Made by a program: the position numbers and the translations under genes. A DNA stretch of 64,000 nucleotides from an uncultured Rickettsiales bacterium. GTDB taxonomy: Bacteria; Pseudomonadota; Alphaproteobacteria; Rs-D84. The stretch covers positions 1 through 64,000 of the forward strand of contig URSG01000003.1 of assembly GCA_900550565.1 (NCBI GenBank). The letters run 5' to 3'. Below the pieces are notes generated by a model. It saw only the letters and a list, made by a program, of their open reading frames with translations. It did no database searches and was not told the DNA's origin. Of this stretch, positions 15,382 through 24,534 are shown one piece after another (the first letter of the stretch is position 1; every line of letters begins with the position of its first letter).

Positions 15382-18300
15382 ATGTTAAAGTTTTTCGTTC
15401 GCAGACCTGTCACAACTGTTATGTTTGTTTTGTTATGGGTTGCGTTGGGGTTGGTATCATTTCCAAAGATGAACATTGAACGCACGCCGTCGTTGGATTT
15501 CCCGATGGTCACTGCGTCATTTATATATCCAGGTGCATCGCCTGCGGAAATTGAAACCCAGGTTATTAAAAAGGCCGAAGACGCTATGTCCGAAGTGGCC
15601 GGTCTGAAAAAATTGACCGCCCAGGCGTATGAAAATGGTGGCTATGTTATGGCCGAATTTAACTTGGGCGTGAACGTCAATGATAAATCCAGCGAGGTTA
15701 AGTCCAAGATTGACGCACTGTCGTCTGAATTCCCAGACGCACTGAAACAGCCTGTTGTTGAAAAATTAAATCCATTACAGGAATCGGTTGTGGACATTGT
15801 TCTGCGTGGTGCATCGCCCCGTGATATGCAGGAATATGTTGATAACGTCCTGTCTAATAAAATCACAGCAATCAAGGGCGTGGCCAGCGTATCTGTGTTC
15901 GGTGGCGAAGACCGTGCGGTGCGCGTTGAAATGAACCCAGAACTGATGGCGGCGCGTGGCGCAACCGTGACAGATGTTGTGACGGCATTGGCGGCGCGCA
16001 ATCTGAATGTCCCAGGCGGAAAAATTGAAACAACTGGGAACGCATCAAACGTTCGTTTTATTGGTGAATTTGAATCAGTGGATGAAATTGCAAACCTGCA
16101 TCTGACAACGGTTGAAGGGGCGCGTTTCAAACTGTCTGATGTTGCAACCGTGACAGATGCCGCCCGTGATGTTGAAACAGGCGCACGTTATAATGGTGAA
16201 CCTGTGGTTATCGCGTCTGTGGTCAAGGCGTCTGATGGTAATGCAATTAAAATTTCCCAGGCATTGCGTAAAAAAATGCCAGAATTGCAGGCAAATATGC
16301 AGACACGTTTCCCGAACGCGACGATGGAAATTATCGCTGATTCATCTACGGCGATATCGGACGAAACAAACAGTACAATTTGGGGTATCGTCCTGGGGAT
16401 TGTGTTTACCGTATTGGTTCTGTTGGCGTTCACACGCAACTGGCGTTCAACCATTATCGCAGGTGTCGTGATTCCTGCGTCATTGGTTGCCGGATTCTTC
16501 TTTATGAACGGCAGTGGATTTACAATCAATGCGATGACACTGTTGGCGTATTCATCTGCGCTGGGGACACTGGTATCAAACGCGATTATTTTGATTGAAT
16601 CTGCGTTGCAGGAAATGCGCGCCGGCAAAGACCCTGAAAACGCCGCTGTTGATGGAACGAAAAAGGTTGCAGTATCTGTGTTGGCCGGTGTCGGAACAAA
16701 CGTCGTGGTGTTCTTGCCGTTGGCGTTTATGAGTGGTATCGTTGGGCAATTTATGATTCAGTTTGGTCTGACTGTTGTGTATCTGACGCTGTTGTCATTG
16801 CTGTTCAGTTTCACACTGACCCCGATGATGATTGCCAAGATTTTGCGTCTGACGGGCGACAAAAACGCCAAGAAAAAACAGGCCGCACAAAAGCCCCAGG
16901 CTGTATCGCCGACAATGGAAAAATTACATCGCTGGTTTGATGTGCAGCATAATCATCCGTGGCGTGTAATCGGATTGGCGGTGGCGGTGTTTATCGGTTC
17001 TGTTATGTTGACCAAGTTTGTTGGTAATGAATTTGCGCCATCAACTGACGTAGATGAAATTACAATCACGGCGCGTGCGCCAATGGGGGCGACATTTGAA
17101 AAATCGCGCAGTATCGCCGAACAAATAGAAAACGAATTAAAACAATTCCCACAGGTCAAGGCGACATCTGTGAAAATCGGTGAACGTGGTCTGCAAAACA
17201 TCGCGATAAAGGCTGAATTGGTCGCGCGTGCAGATCGTGGTATCAGCGATAAAAAACTGGCGCGTCGTATTTTGCCACGTCTGGAAACAATCCCAGATGT
17301 TGAAATCCAAATTCACGCCGGTTCGTCAATGTCGTCATCGTCAACTGCGGATATTGTTTTGAATATCAAAGGCGAAGATGACGCAAAGCGCGAAGAATAC
17401 GCAACGCGCGTCCTGGAAATGATAAACCAGGTTCCCGAAGTGCAAAGTGCGGTGCGCGCCCAGCAGACCCCGGGTCGCGAAATTCGCTTTGTCCCAGATG
17501 AAGATAAAATGAATTTCTGGGGGGTCAAGAATTCTTATGCAGGGACAACATTGCGAACCGCGTTGTATGGTAATGACGATTACAAATACAAAGAAAATGG
17601 CGAAGAATATCCGATTATTTTGGAATTTGCACGCCCATTTAAAACCGCGGAAATGTTTGACAATGTATACGTGAATTCGCAAAAGGGTATGGTCGCGTTG
17701 TCGTCGCTGGGTAAAATTGAAAACGTTGCGGCAACCCCGAACATCAGCCGTCTGGATAAAAACAGAATTACCGAAATTGACATCAATATTGGTAAATCAA
17801 CACTGGGACCGGTCCAGGCAAAAATCCAGGCTGGGCTGGACGCGATGAACTGGGACGCAGGTTATAGCGCGGAATTCGGTGGTATGTCGGAAATCCAGGA
17901 CGAAACAACCGGCGAAATTGCCCAGGCGTTCTTGCTGGCGACAGTATTGACATTTATGTTGTTGGCGGCGATTATGAATTCGTTGGCGCATCCATTTACG
18001 ATTGCGACATCAATTCTGACATCGTTCACAGGCGTGTTTATCGTTCTGTTCTTGACCGGTGCGACGATGAACGTTGGTGCTATGTTGGCGTTCGTTATGT
18101 TGGTCGGATTGGTGGTGAACAATAATATTCTGTTGTTGGAACCAACAATCGGGCGTATCAACAATGGTCAAAGTGCATACGACGCATTGTGGGCGGAAAT
18201 AAACGACAAGCGTTATATGATTTTGATGACGTCTATTGCGGTTATTACCGGTATGATGCCCCAGTTGTGGTCAACTGATGGTATGAAGGTCGCAATGGCT

Positions 18301-18411
18301 GCGGTTATGATTGGTGGTATGATGGCCAGTTTGATATTTACATTTACACTGACCCCGGCATTGTTCTTTTTAATAGAACGTGCGCGCCAACGCGTGTCGC
18401 GTAAAAAATAA
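15382..18411 (+). CDS. RND-family (AcrB-like) inner membrane transporter, 1009 aa
   Basis: A full-length HAE-type pump. The N-terminus FVRRPVTTVMFVLLWVALG is TM1. Two porter regions follow TM1 and TM7, and twelve membrane helices are expected. In TM4, where the family normally has an acidic residue (AcrB D407/D408; many relatives have D-N), this protein has LGTLVSNAIILIE with Ser399-Asn400. In TM10 it has GLVVNNNILLLE (Asn913-915), the position of AcrB Lys940. The proton relay is therefore atypical. The gene is preceded by GGGGAG and ends at a strong terminator, closing the marR-tolC-adaptor-pump operon. Substrate unknown. Confidence 0.92.
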   Translation: MLKFFVRRPVTTVMFVLLWVALGLVSFPKMNIERTPSLDFPMVTASFIYPGASPAEIETQVIKKAEDAMSEVAGLKKLTAQAYENGGYVMAEFNLGVNVNDKSSEVKSKIDALSSEFPDALKQPVVEKLNPLQESVVDIVLRGASPRDMQEYVDNVLSNKITAIKGVASVSVFGGEDRAVRVEMNPELMAARGATVTDVVTALAARNLNVPGGKIETTGNASNVRFIGEFESVDEIANLHLTTVEGARFKLSDVATVTDAARDVETGARYNGEPVVIASVVKASDGNAIKISQALRKKMPELQANMQTRFPNATMEIIADSSTAISDETNSTIWGIVLGIVFTVLVLLAFTRNWRSTIIAGVVIPASLVAGFFFMNGSGFTINAMTLLAYSSALGTLVSNAIILIESALQEMRAGKDPENAAVDGTKKVAVSVLAGVGTNVVVFLPLAFMSGIVGQFMIQFGLTVVYLTLLSLLFSFTLTPMMIAKILRLTGDKNAKKKQAAQKPQAVSPTMEKLHRWFDVQHNHPWRVIGLAVAVFIGSVMLTKFVGNEFAPSTDVDEITITARAPMGATFEKSRSIAEQIENELKQFPQVKATSVKIGERGLQNIAIKAELVARADRGISDKKLARRILPRLETIPDVEIQIHAGSSMSSSSTADIVLNIKGEDDAKREEYATRVLEMINQVPEVQSAVRAQQTPGREIRFVPDEDKMNFWGVKNSYAGTTLRTALYGNDDYKYKENGEEYPIILEFARPFKTAEMFDNVYVNSQKGMVALSSLGKIENVAATPNISRLDKNRITEIDINIGKSTLGPVQAKIQAGLDAMNWDAGYSAEFGGMSEIQDETTGEIAQAFLLATVLTFMLLAAIMNSLAHPFTIATSILTSFTGVFIVLFLTGATMNVGAMLAFVMLVGLVVNNNILLLEPTIGRINNGQSAYDALWAEINDKRYMILMTSIAVITGMMPQLWSTDGMKVAMAAVMIGGMMASLIFTFTLTPALFFLIERARQRVSRKK

Positions 18412-18416
18412 CCACG

Positions 18417-18441
18417 ACGGGGCATAATGCCCCGTTTTTTT
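18417..18441 (+). terminator. Terminator of the efflux operon
   Basis: Hairpin ACGGGGCAT/ATGCCCCGT followed by seven T. Confidence 0.9.
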
Positions 18442-18442
18442 A

Positions 18443-18470
18443 TTGCCCAACGCGCAAAGCCTGGTATAAT
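18443..18470 (+). promoter_or_regulatory. Promoter of the HAD phosphatase gene
   Basis: TTGCCC (18443-18448), 16 bp, TATAAT (18465-18470). AAAAGGA precedes the ATG at 18499. Confidence 0.65.
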
Positions 18471-18498
18471 ACGCCCGAAATATCAAAAGGATTTGTAT

Positions 18499-19101
18499 AT
18501 GTTGATGAAGCAAGATGTTGTTGTTTTTGATTTTGACGGAACGCTGTCGGCGCGTGATTCTAATGTGGAATTTGGGCGGTATTGTTTTCGCCACTCGTTT
18601 CGGCCGTGGTTGTTTTTGCCATTGATGGGTGTGGCATTGATTGCGCGTGCGTTTAATCCGGCTGGGCTGTGGTGGCGCGAAAGTATGCGTCGCTTTTTAA
18701 CCGCAGATATGGTTCGTAAATTTGCACCTGATTTTATCAAACTGCATAAAATGGAACGCTTTGGCTGGGCCAAAGAACAGGTTGCCGCAGAACGCGCCGC
18801 CGGACGTCGGGTGGTGCTGGTTTCGGCCAGTACGGATTACTTGGTGCCGCAACTGGTGCGTGATATAAAATTTGATGTGGTTTTGACATCACAGATGGAC
18901 GCGACCAAACCGTGGAAATATAAATTCTTGTGCTGGGGCGCGAACAAGGTTGTCGCGCTGGACGCGTGGGCGGCAAAAAACAAAATTATACCGCGCGTCG
19001 TGCGCAGTTATTCGGACAGTCCGTCTGATATGCCGATGATGGAAATTGCCGCGGAACAGGTTTGGGTTGACGCAAAAACAGGATTGCGAAAACATGCCTA
19101 G
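18499..19101 (+). CDS. HAD-IB family phosphatase, 200 aa
   Basis: A haloacid dehalogenase-type phosphatase. Motif I is DFDGTLS (Asp nucleophile near residue 10). Motif II is the VLVSASTDYLVPQL Ser-containing strand near residue 107. Motif III/IV is SDSPSDMPMME near residue 172, where Asp residues bind magnesium. The layout resembles phosphoserine phosphatase-like HAD-IB proteins; a basic helical cap (RPWLFLPLMGVALIARAFNP) suggests a lipid- or membrane-associated substrate. The start at 18499 is chosen because of the AAAAGGA site and promoter; a longer frame to 18427 would run through the terminator. Confidence 0.87.
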   Translation: MLMKQDVVVFDFDGTLSARDSNVEFGRYCFRHSFRPWLFLPLMGVALIARAFNPAGLWWRESMRRFLTADMVRKFAPDFIKLHKMERFGWAKEQVAAERAAGRRVVLVSASTDYLVPQLVRDIKFDVVLTSQMDATKPWKYKFLCWGANKVVALDAWAAKNKIIPRVVRSYSDSPSDMPMMEIAAEQVWVDAKTGLRKHA

Positions 19102-19123
19102 GGCGCGCGCGAAATAAATCCGT

Positions 19124-19129
19124 TATAAT
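19124..19129 (+). promoter_or_regulatory. -10 box TATAAT six bases before the 89-aa gene
   Basis: TATAAT lies exactly six bases before the ATG at 19136, with no Shine-Dalgarno, as for the M23 peptidase and comEC. The -35 region is weak. Confidence 0.5.
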
Positions 19130-19135
19130 CGTCGT

Positions 19136-19405
19136 ATGGTTATGACGGATTTTTTATATGATTTTTCGGTCGGCATTGCATGTGCATTGATTGGTGCGTT
19201 GATAAGTATATTGCTATCGCGTCGTAAAACGCGTCGCCTGACCAGTGAAATTGTCCTGCGTCGTCATGATTTAGACGCATTGCGATTGGAAAATAATAGA
19301 TTGCTGGAAACAATCAAGAACCGCGAAACGCAAATACTGGAATTGCAAAAGAAAATATTGGATAACCATAAAAAATCAATTTGCAAAAAAACACGTCGTA
19401 AATAA
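19136..19405 (+). CDS. Membrane-anchored coiled-coil protein, 89 aa
   Basis: Family not recognised. One N-terminal membrane helix (residues 8-27, FSVGIACALIGALISILL) is followed by a basic stretch RRKTRRL, a coiled coil (LDALRLENNRLLETIKNRETQILELQKKIL) and a Lys/Arg-rich end. The layout resembles small inner-membrane scaffolds with a cytoplasmic coil. A second Met two codons downstream is another possible start. It ends at a clear terminator facing rmuC. Confidence 0.72.
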   Translation: MVMTDFLYDFSVGIACALIGALISILLSRRKTRRLTSEIVLRRHDLDALRLENNRLLETIKNRETQILELQKKILDNHKKSICKKTRRK

Positions 19406-19433
19406 AAACGTCCGTCAAAGCGGACGTTTTTTT
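19405..19433. terminator. Bidirectional terminator between the 89-aa gene and rmuC
   Basis: AAAACGTCCG/CGGACGTTTT hairpin with T-runs on both sides. Unlike three other convergent junctions in the window, no AGTGANNN units follow. Confidence 0.88.
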
Positions 19434-19441
19434 ATTGCAAT

Positions 19442-20320
19442 TTAATCTTCGCCAAAATCCATATCGCGCAATTTTTCGGCGCGTGGCGTGATTTTATCAA
19501 CAGATGTTTGCAGTTGTTCTATGTCGGTTGTTGCCTGGTTAAAGTGTTGTGATACGCGCGCCGCGCGGTCAGACAAACGCCCCAGGTCGGTCAGCAGCAT
19601 ATCCAGTTCCTTTTTTATCTTGGCCGCGACGCGTTTGATTTTTATGTCAGATAATACTGCGCGAATTGTGTTCAATGTTGCCCACAGTGTTGACGGCGAC
19701 ACAATAAATACTTTGCGACGCGCAGCATATTCAATCGCGCCCGGAAATTCACGATGCAGTGTTTCAAATATTGATTCAGACGCAATAAACATCATAGCAG
19801 AATCTGCGGTTTTGCCGGGTATAATATATTTTTCGGCAATGGCATCAATATGCTTGCGCACGTCCAGTTCAAACTGTTTTCGTGCCGCGCCATCGTTGGC
19901 GTCTGATTGCATACGGTTAAATGATTCCAGTGGAAATTTACTGTCAATTATCATATCGCCCGGCGGATACGGCAGGCGTATAACACAATCTGGTCGCACG
20001 CCAGTATCCATTACAACCTGGAACGCGTATGTTTCAGGTGGCATAATATCGGCAACTAAATCGGCCAGTTGACGTTCACCAAATGTTCCGCGTGCCTGTT
20101 TGTTGCCCATCAAAATATTTTTGAAATTCGCAATGTCGCCACTGATATTTTTCAATTCTATTGCGTTTTGCGACAATGCGCCCAGCCGTTCGGCCAACCG
20201 TTCGCGCAGACGGGCGTTGTCTTCGCGCAGGGCGGAAATGTCCACCGTCGGACGGCGCATTAAAATCGCCATCAATAATCCAATTATAATAAACAGCAGT
20301 AAAAAAATATAAGTTGTCAT
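19442..20320 (-). CDS. rmuC: RmuC-family protein, 292 aa
   Basis: Predicted nuclease-fold protein linked to limiting DNA inversions. It has an N-terminal membrane anchor (TTYIFLLLFIIIGLLMAIL), a short coiled coil (LREDNARLRERLAERLGAL), then the RmuC core with GTFGERQLADLV near residue 78 and DMIIDSKFPLESF near residue 122. E. coli RmuC is much longer; the shorter form is common in alphaproteobacteria. The start at 20320 is chosen for the AAAGGAAAG site. It is divergent from def with only 42 bp between. Confidence 0.9.
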   Translation of the reverse strand: MTTYIFLLLFIIIGLLMAILMRRPTVDISALREDNARLRERLAERLGALSQNAIELKNISGDIANFKNILMGNKQARGTFGERQLADLVADIMPPETYAFQVVMDTGVRPDCVIRLPYPPGDMIIDSKFPLESFNRMQSDANDGAARKQFELDVRKHIDAIAEKYIIPGKTADSAMMFIASESIFETLHREFPGAIEYAARRKVFIVSPSTLWATLNTIRAVLSDIKIKRVAAKIKKELDMLLTDLGRLSDRAARVSQHFNQATTDIEQLQTSVDKITPRAEKLRDMDFGED

Positions 20321-20362
20321 TTGTCTTTCCTTTGCTAAAATCAATTATAAGAGGATTTATAA

Positions 20363-20866
20363 ATGTTGCAAATGAAACTTTGTGGGGATTTGGTTTTGCG
20401 CGAAAAATGTGCGCCAATTACTGAAATTACCCCCGAAATACTGAATACTATGGACGAAATGATTGGTATGATGCGGGACCAGTCGGGGGTTGGTCTGGCC
20501 GCGCCCCAGGTCGGCATTTTGCAACGTTTTTTGATTATGATGGACCCAGATACTGAAACCGTGTTCAAGATGATAAATCCCAAAATCATCTCGCACAGTG
20601 CGGAAACCTGCAAAATGGAAGAGGGGTGCCTGTCCGTGTTGGGGCCAGATAATTTGCCGGTGTATTCGCACGTCACGCGCCCGTCATCGGTGGTGGTTGA
20701 ATGGACAGATGAAAATGGCACACCCCAGGGGGCAAAGATGTCTGGGTTGCCGGCGCGAATTGTCCAGCACGAAACAGATCATCTGGACGGCAAGTTGTTT
20801 ATTGACTATCTGTCGCCGGTTCATCGCGAAATGGTTATGCGCAAGGTCAGGAAACGTAAATTATGA
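20363..20866 (+). CDS. def: Peptide deformylase
   Basis: Removes the formyl group from nascent proteins. All three motifs are present: GVGLAAPQVG (about residues 42-51), EEGCLSV near residue 88 with the metal-binding Cys, and QHETDHLDG near residue 133 with two His and the catalytic Glu. 167 aa is normal. GAGGATTT lies upstream. The stop overlaps the fmt ATG (ATGA), a standard coupling of deformylase and formyltransferase. Confidence 0.97.
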   Translation: MLQMKLCGDLVLREKCAPITEITPEILNTMDEMIGMMRDQSGVGLAAPQVGILQRFLIMMDPDTETVFKMINPKIISHSAETCKMEEGCLSVLGPDNLPVYSHVTRPSSVVVEWTDENGTPQGAKMSGLPARIVQHETDHLDGKLFIDYLSPVHREMVMRKVRKRKL

Positions 20867-21672
20867 AATTAGTTTTAATGGGGACACCAGAATTTGTTGT
20901 GCCAATCTTTGACGCGATTTATAACGCCGGACACGAAATTATGGCGGTATTTACCCGTGGGCCAAAACCGGTTGGACGCAAACAGGTGCTGACTAAATCG
21001 CCGGTGCAACTGTGGGCCGAATCAAAAAATCTGGCTGTGTTTAATCGCGTGTCTGAATATAATTTTTCGCCAGATATGGTTGTTGTTGTGTCGTATGGGG
21101 TAATTCTGCGCGATAATGTTTTGTCGTCTGCGCCGTGCGTCAATATTCACCCAAGTGATTTGCCAAAATATCGCGGCCCGTCACCAATTAAAACCGCAAT
21201 CTATAACGGCGATACGCACAGCACAGTGTGCCTGATGCAAATTACCGCCGAAATGGACGCCGGTGATGTTTTAATGCGACGCGATTTTGAAATTGGTGAA
21301 AATGATACAAACGACGACATTGAATCACGTGTGTCAAAAATTGGGGCAGAAATGCTGACCGAATATTTGGCGAACCCGTCTGGGTATGCGCCGGTCGCAC
21401 AAACTGGCACGCCGACATTTACGCATAAATGGTCGGGCGCAGATGAAATTATTGATTGGTCGCGTGGCGCACGCAATATTCATAACCAGGTTCGCGCGCT
21501 GGGGGCGGGGCGCACAAAAATCAACGGCATTGATGTCAAGATTTTGCGTACGCGCATTGCGCCAAATGGTGAATTGGAAATATTACAGATTCAACCGGCC
21601 GGCAAAAAGCCGATGGATTGGAAAAGTTTTACAAACGGTCTGCGTGGCGAATCTATAAAAATAGGGGAATAA
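20863..21672 (+). CDS. fmt: Methionyl-tRNA formyltransferase, short form
   Basis: Adds a formyl group to initiator Met-tRNA. The N-terminal Rossmann-like domain has LVLMGTPEFVVPIF, and the catalytic region NIHPSDLPKYRGPSPI near residues 88-103 includes the conserved His. The C-terminal OB-like domain is reduced: 269 aa against about 310-315 in most bacteria. It overlaps def by 4 bp and is followed by the 67-aa gene and truA. Confidence 0.95.
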   Translation: MKLVLMGTPEFVVPIFDAIYNAGHEIMAVFTRGPKPVGRKQVLTKSPVQLWAESKNLAVFNRVSEYNFSPDMVVVVSYGVILRDNVLSSAPCVNIHPSDLPKYRGPSPIKTAIYNGDTHSTVCLMQITAEMDAGDVLMRRDFEIGENDTNDDIESRVSKIGAEMLTEYLANPSGYAPVAQTGTPTFTHKWSGADEIIDWSRGARNIHNQVRALGAGRTKINGIDVKILRTRIAPNGELEILQIQPAGKKPMDWKSFTNGLRGESIKIGE

Positions 21673-21675
21673 ATT

Positions 21676-21879
21676 ATGGGCAATAAAAAATCAACTGAAT
21701 ATCCACCGCGTTGGTGCGAATATTGTCGTTATTTTGGTGAATTTCGTGGTTGGTATGTGTGCTATCGTCCATGGTTGGCGCGGATTGGATTTTTGTCGCC
21801 TGAAACGGTGCCGTTTTCCGGTTGCTGTGAACATTTCAAATTGGCAAAACGTTATACTATGAAACAAAAAACCAGATAA
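21676..21879 (+). CDS. Small Cys-rich protein, 67 aa
   Basis: Family not recognised. WCEYCRYFGEF near residue 13, a single Cys near residue 28, and GCCEHF near residue 50 give five Cys plus a His, a spacing that could bind zinc. It is basic, has no signal peptide, and is embedded between fmt and truA with 3-bp and 2-bp gaps, so it is probably coexpressed with these translation genes. GGGGAATAAATT precedes the ATG. Confidence 0.8.
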   Translation: MGNKKSTEYPPRWCEYCRYFGEFRGWYVCYRPWLARIGFLSPETVPFSGCCEHFKLAKRYTMKQKTR

Positions 21880-21881
21880 CA

Positions 21882-22625
21882 ATGACACGATTTCGCATAA
21901 CACTTGAATATGACGGCACAGATTTAATCGGCTGGCAAGAAAATCGCCAGGGCCCGTCTGTGCAATCTGTGCTGCGTGATGCGATTTATGCGTTTTGTGG
22001 TGTGCGGCCCGATGTTGTCGCCGCCGGACGCACAGATGCCGGTGTGCACGCGATTGCAATGGTTGCGCATTTTGATTTGCCGGGTGATTATACTGCGAAC
22101 ACGGTTATGCGTGCGGTGAATTTTTATCTGGTGGGGCAACCAGTTGCGATATTGTCCTGTGATATTGTCCCAGATGATTTTAATGCGCGATTTGATTGCG
22201 TGGCGCGCCACTATAAATATATTGTTTTGAACCGCAGTGCCGCGCCAGTGTTAAATAAAAATCGCGTGTGGTGGGTGCCACGTGCGCTGGACGTCGCCGC
22301 AATGCGCAATGCTGCAACGCGCCTGGTTGGTCATCACGATTTTACCAGTTTTCGCGCCACCCAGTGCCAGGCAAAAAGTCCGATAAAAACACTGGACGTT
22401 TGCAACATTACGGCCGATGGCGACAATATTATTTTTGAATTTTCGGCGCGGTCATTTCTGCATCACCAGGTGCGAAATATGGTTGGAACGCTGGTTGAAA
22501 TCGGACTGGGGAAACCATACGATATTGATGAAATATTTGCCGCGCGTGCGCGCAGTGCGGCTGGGCCAACTGCGCCGGCATCGGGACTGTATTTTATTTC
22601 GGCTGATTATGCCACGGACGATTGA
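21882..22625 (+). CDS. truA: tRNA pseudouridine(38-40) synthase
   Basis: Converts uridines 38-40 of the anticodon arm to pseudouridine. The catalytic Asp lies in AAGRTDAGVHAI (about residues 47-58), and FHHQVRNMVG near residue 195 appears here as FLHHQVRNMVG. 247 aa is normal. It closes the def-fmt-truA run. Its 3' end overlaps the 3' end of comEC on the other strand by 32 bp. Confidence 0.96.
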   Translation: MTRFRITLEYDGTDLIGWQENRQGPSVQSVLRDAIYAFCGVRPDVVAAGRTDAGVHAIAMVAHFDLPGDYTANTVMRAVNFYLVGQPVAILSCDIVPDDFNARFDCVARHYKYIVLNRSAAPVLNKNRVWWVPRALDVAAMRNAATRLVGHHDFTSFRATQCQAKSPIKTLDVCNITADGDNIIFEFSARSFLHHQVRNMVGTLVEIGLGKPYDIDEIFAARARSAAGPTAPASGLYFISADYATDD

Positions 22626-24528
22626 TTGGCATATACTGGACTAGGCCAGATTTATATATCACAAATCCACCATGTAGAATTTTATGATCGCAATGTGGGG
22701 CGTCAATATTGAAATACGACACGATGTATTTAACGCTGTCGTCACGGCACAGTTGAACGATGTTTTTGGCCAGTGGCACAAATTTCTGGATATAAACTAA
22801 TTTGAATTTTGGCGTGTCAAACGTATAAACGCCGTGGTCGTGTTTTTTACGTATGTTGGGTGTGCCTGTTTTTTCGCCACGCAACTGTTTCCAGGTATCA
22901 AATGCAAAGTAATGATTTGACGCGCGCGATTTATTAAATATCAGTTTTCCATCTTGGACGAATCCAACCAATTCATCGTCGTATGTTGCCATAAATACAG
23001 GACGCGGCGTAATGATAACGACGCCTGTTGCAATCAGTGCAATTACACAGAATAAAATATAGTTTATTTTCCTGGTGCTGAATTTTATCAACACCAATGT
23101 CATAAACGCCAGTATGCACAATGTGAGCGCCGTGTTTGATATATGTGGCATATTTACCGTTGCCCCAGGCATAGAAACGATTTTTTGTGCCGTGGCCAGT
23201 GTCACGTTATATATCTGGTCGGCCCAGTGCAATGGGAAATGTATTCCGAACACTGCGCCGATTGTGCCAACGATGACCAGTGGCATAATTGCAACTGAAA
23301 ATATCGGCAACAGCACCAGGTTGCCAATCAATCCATATAATGGGAACGAATAAAAATGCGCGATAACAAACGGGGCGGTAAATACAGTTGCAACAAGCGA
23401 TGTCATCGTTGCAGTGAACAAGAATTTTAATATCTTGTTTTCTGGGGTGCGCGGTCGCACCACGCCCCAAAACCAAACCAGTCCAAAAATTGCGGCAAAT
23501 GATAATTGAAATCCGGCCTGCATAACGTAATGCGGATTGATACAGAATATTACCAACATCGCCATACACACATTGCGCAGTGAAATTGCGTCGCGTCCCA
23601 TTATGATTGCTGTGAAAACAAGTGACGCCATCAAAAACGCACGCATAGTCGCAACATCACAGCCGGATAAAAATAAATAAAACAACAATCCCACCCACGC
23701 GCATACTGTTGCTGGAATACGCGCCGGCATACGACGGGTTATTGGCGCAACCAGGCGAAATATGCAAAAGAATATCGCGAACAACCACCCTGATACCAGG
23801 GTCACGTGAAAACCACTGATTGACCAAACGTGTCCGATTCCAACCGCCGTCCATACCGACCTGTCGTCACGTGGCACGGCGTTTTTGTATCCCATAACCA
23901 AACTGTCGCCCAGGAACGAATTTGCACGGCTGTGCAAATAATCGCGCAGTTTTGCGATATTGCCGCCACCGTTGTGCGCCAAGATTTGAAAATCTTTGAT
24001 ATATCCTGTGGCGGTTAAACCATTAAAGTATGACCATCGTGCATAGTCAAATGACGCCGGCCCATACGCAGGACTGGGGCGATACAGGTTCACCGTTGCG
24101 CGCACTGTGTCGCCAATTTTAGGAATGTCGCCGTCGGGTGATGTTGATACGCGAACTGTTGCCGCGCGTTCGGTAATTTGGCCCGGTGCAACGCGAATAA
24201 AAATACGCGCCCGATTATCTGTATAGTCCAGGTCTTTTACATCGCCGACAACAACAACGTTGCGCAATGGACGCGAAATCTGTGGTGTTGAAAATGTGTG
24301 CGTAAATGCCATCGCATACACAAATCCAAACGCAAATACGAAAACCGCACGCAACAGCAATGGCACGCGTCGTATCATTGCCAGTGCGCCAAACAGTATC
24401 ACAAAAATCCACGGAAAAATAATATTGGGTTCTGTTATGCGCGTGAAATACAGCGCGGCACCAAATGCCAATAAAAATGGCAACCATAAAAACAAGTTAT
24501 CTGATTGATTGTTCCAGAATTTCTGCAT
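22594..24528 (-). CDS. comEC: ComEC/Rec2-like membrane channel, without beta-lactamase domain
   Basis: Inner-membrane DNA-uptake channel family. The N-terminal soluble domain (RNVVVVGDVKDLDYTDNRARIFI) matches the DUF4131 region, and the Competence domain core includes HVWSISGFHVTLVSGWLFA near residue 235 and SGCDVATMRAFLMASLV near residue 300. About 11-12 membrane helices can be seen. The C-terminal metallo-beta-lactamase-like domain of many ComEC proteins is absent; a shorter unrelated tail is present. The start at 24528 sits six bases after a TATAAT. No other uptake genes are in this window, so competence cannot be inferred. Confidence 0.9.
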   Translation of the reverse strand: MQKFWNNQSDNLFLWLPFLLAFGAALYFTRITEPNIIFPWIFVILFGALAMIRRVPLLLRAVFVFAFGFVYAMAFTHTFSTPQISRPLRNVVVVGDVKDLDYTDNRARIFIRVAPGQITERAATVRVSTSPDGDIPKIGDTVRATVNLYRPSPAYGPASFDYARWSYFNGLTATGYIKDFQILAHNGGGNIAKLRDYLHSRANSFLGDSLVMGYKNAVPRDDRSVWTAVGIGHVWSISGFHVTLVSGWLFAIFFCIFRLVAPITRRMPARIPATVCAWVGLLFYLFLSGCDVATMRAFLMASLVFTAIIMGRDAISLRNVCMAMLVIFCINPHYVMQAGFQLSFAAIFGLVWFWGVVRPRTPENKILKFLFTATMTSLVATVFTAPFVIAHFYSFPLYGLIGNLVLLPIFSVAIMPLVIVGTIGAVFGIHFPLHWADQIYNVTLATAQKIVSMPGATVNMPHISNTALTLCILAFMTLVLIKFSTRKINYILFCVIALIATGVVIITPRPVFMATYDDELVGFVQDGKLIFNKSRASNHYFAFDTWKQLRGEKTGTPNIRKKHDHGVYTFDTPKFKLVYIQKFVPLAKNIVQLCRDDSVKYIVSYFNIDAPHCDHKILHGGFVIYKSGLVQYMPINRPWHNQPK

Positions 24529-24534
24529 ACAGAA

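Noticed and set aside
22594..24528. Evidence for natural competence
   Set aside because: ComEC alone, without ComEA, pilus or DprA genes in the window, is not enough; it is also short of one domain.
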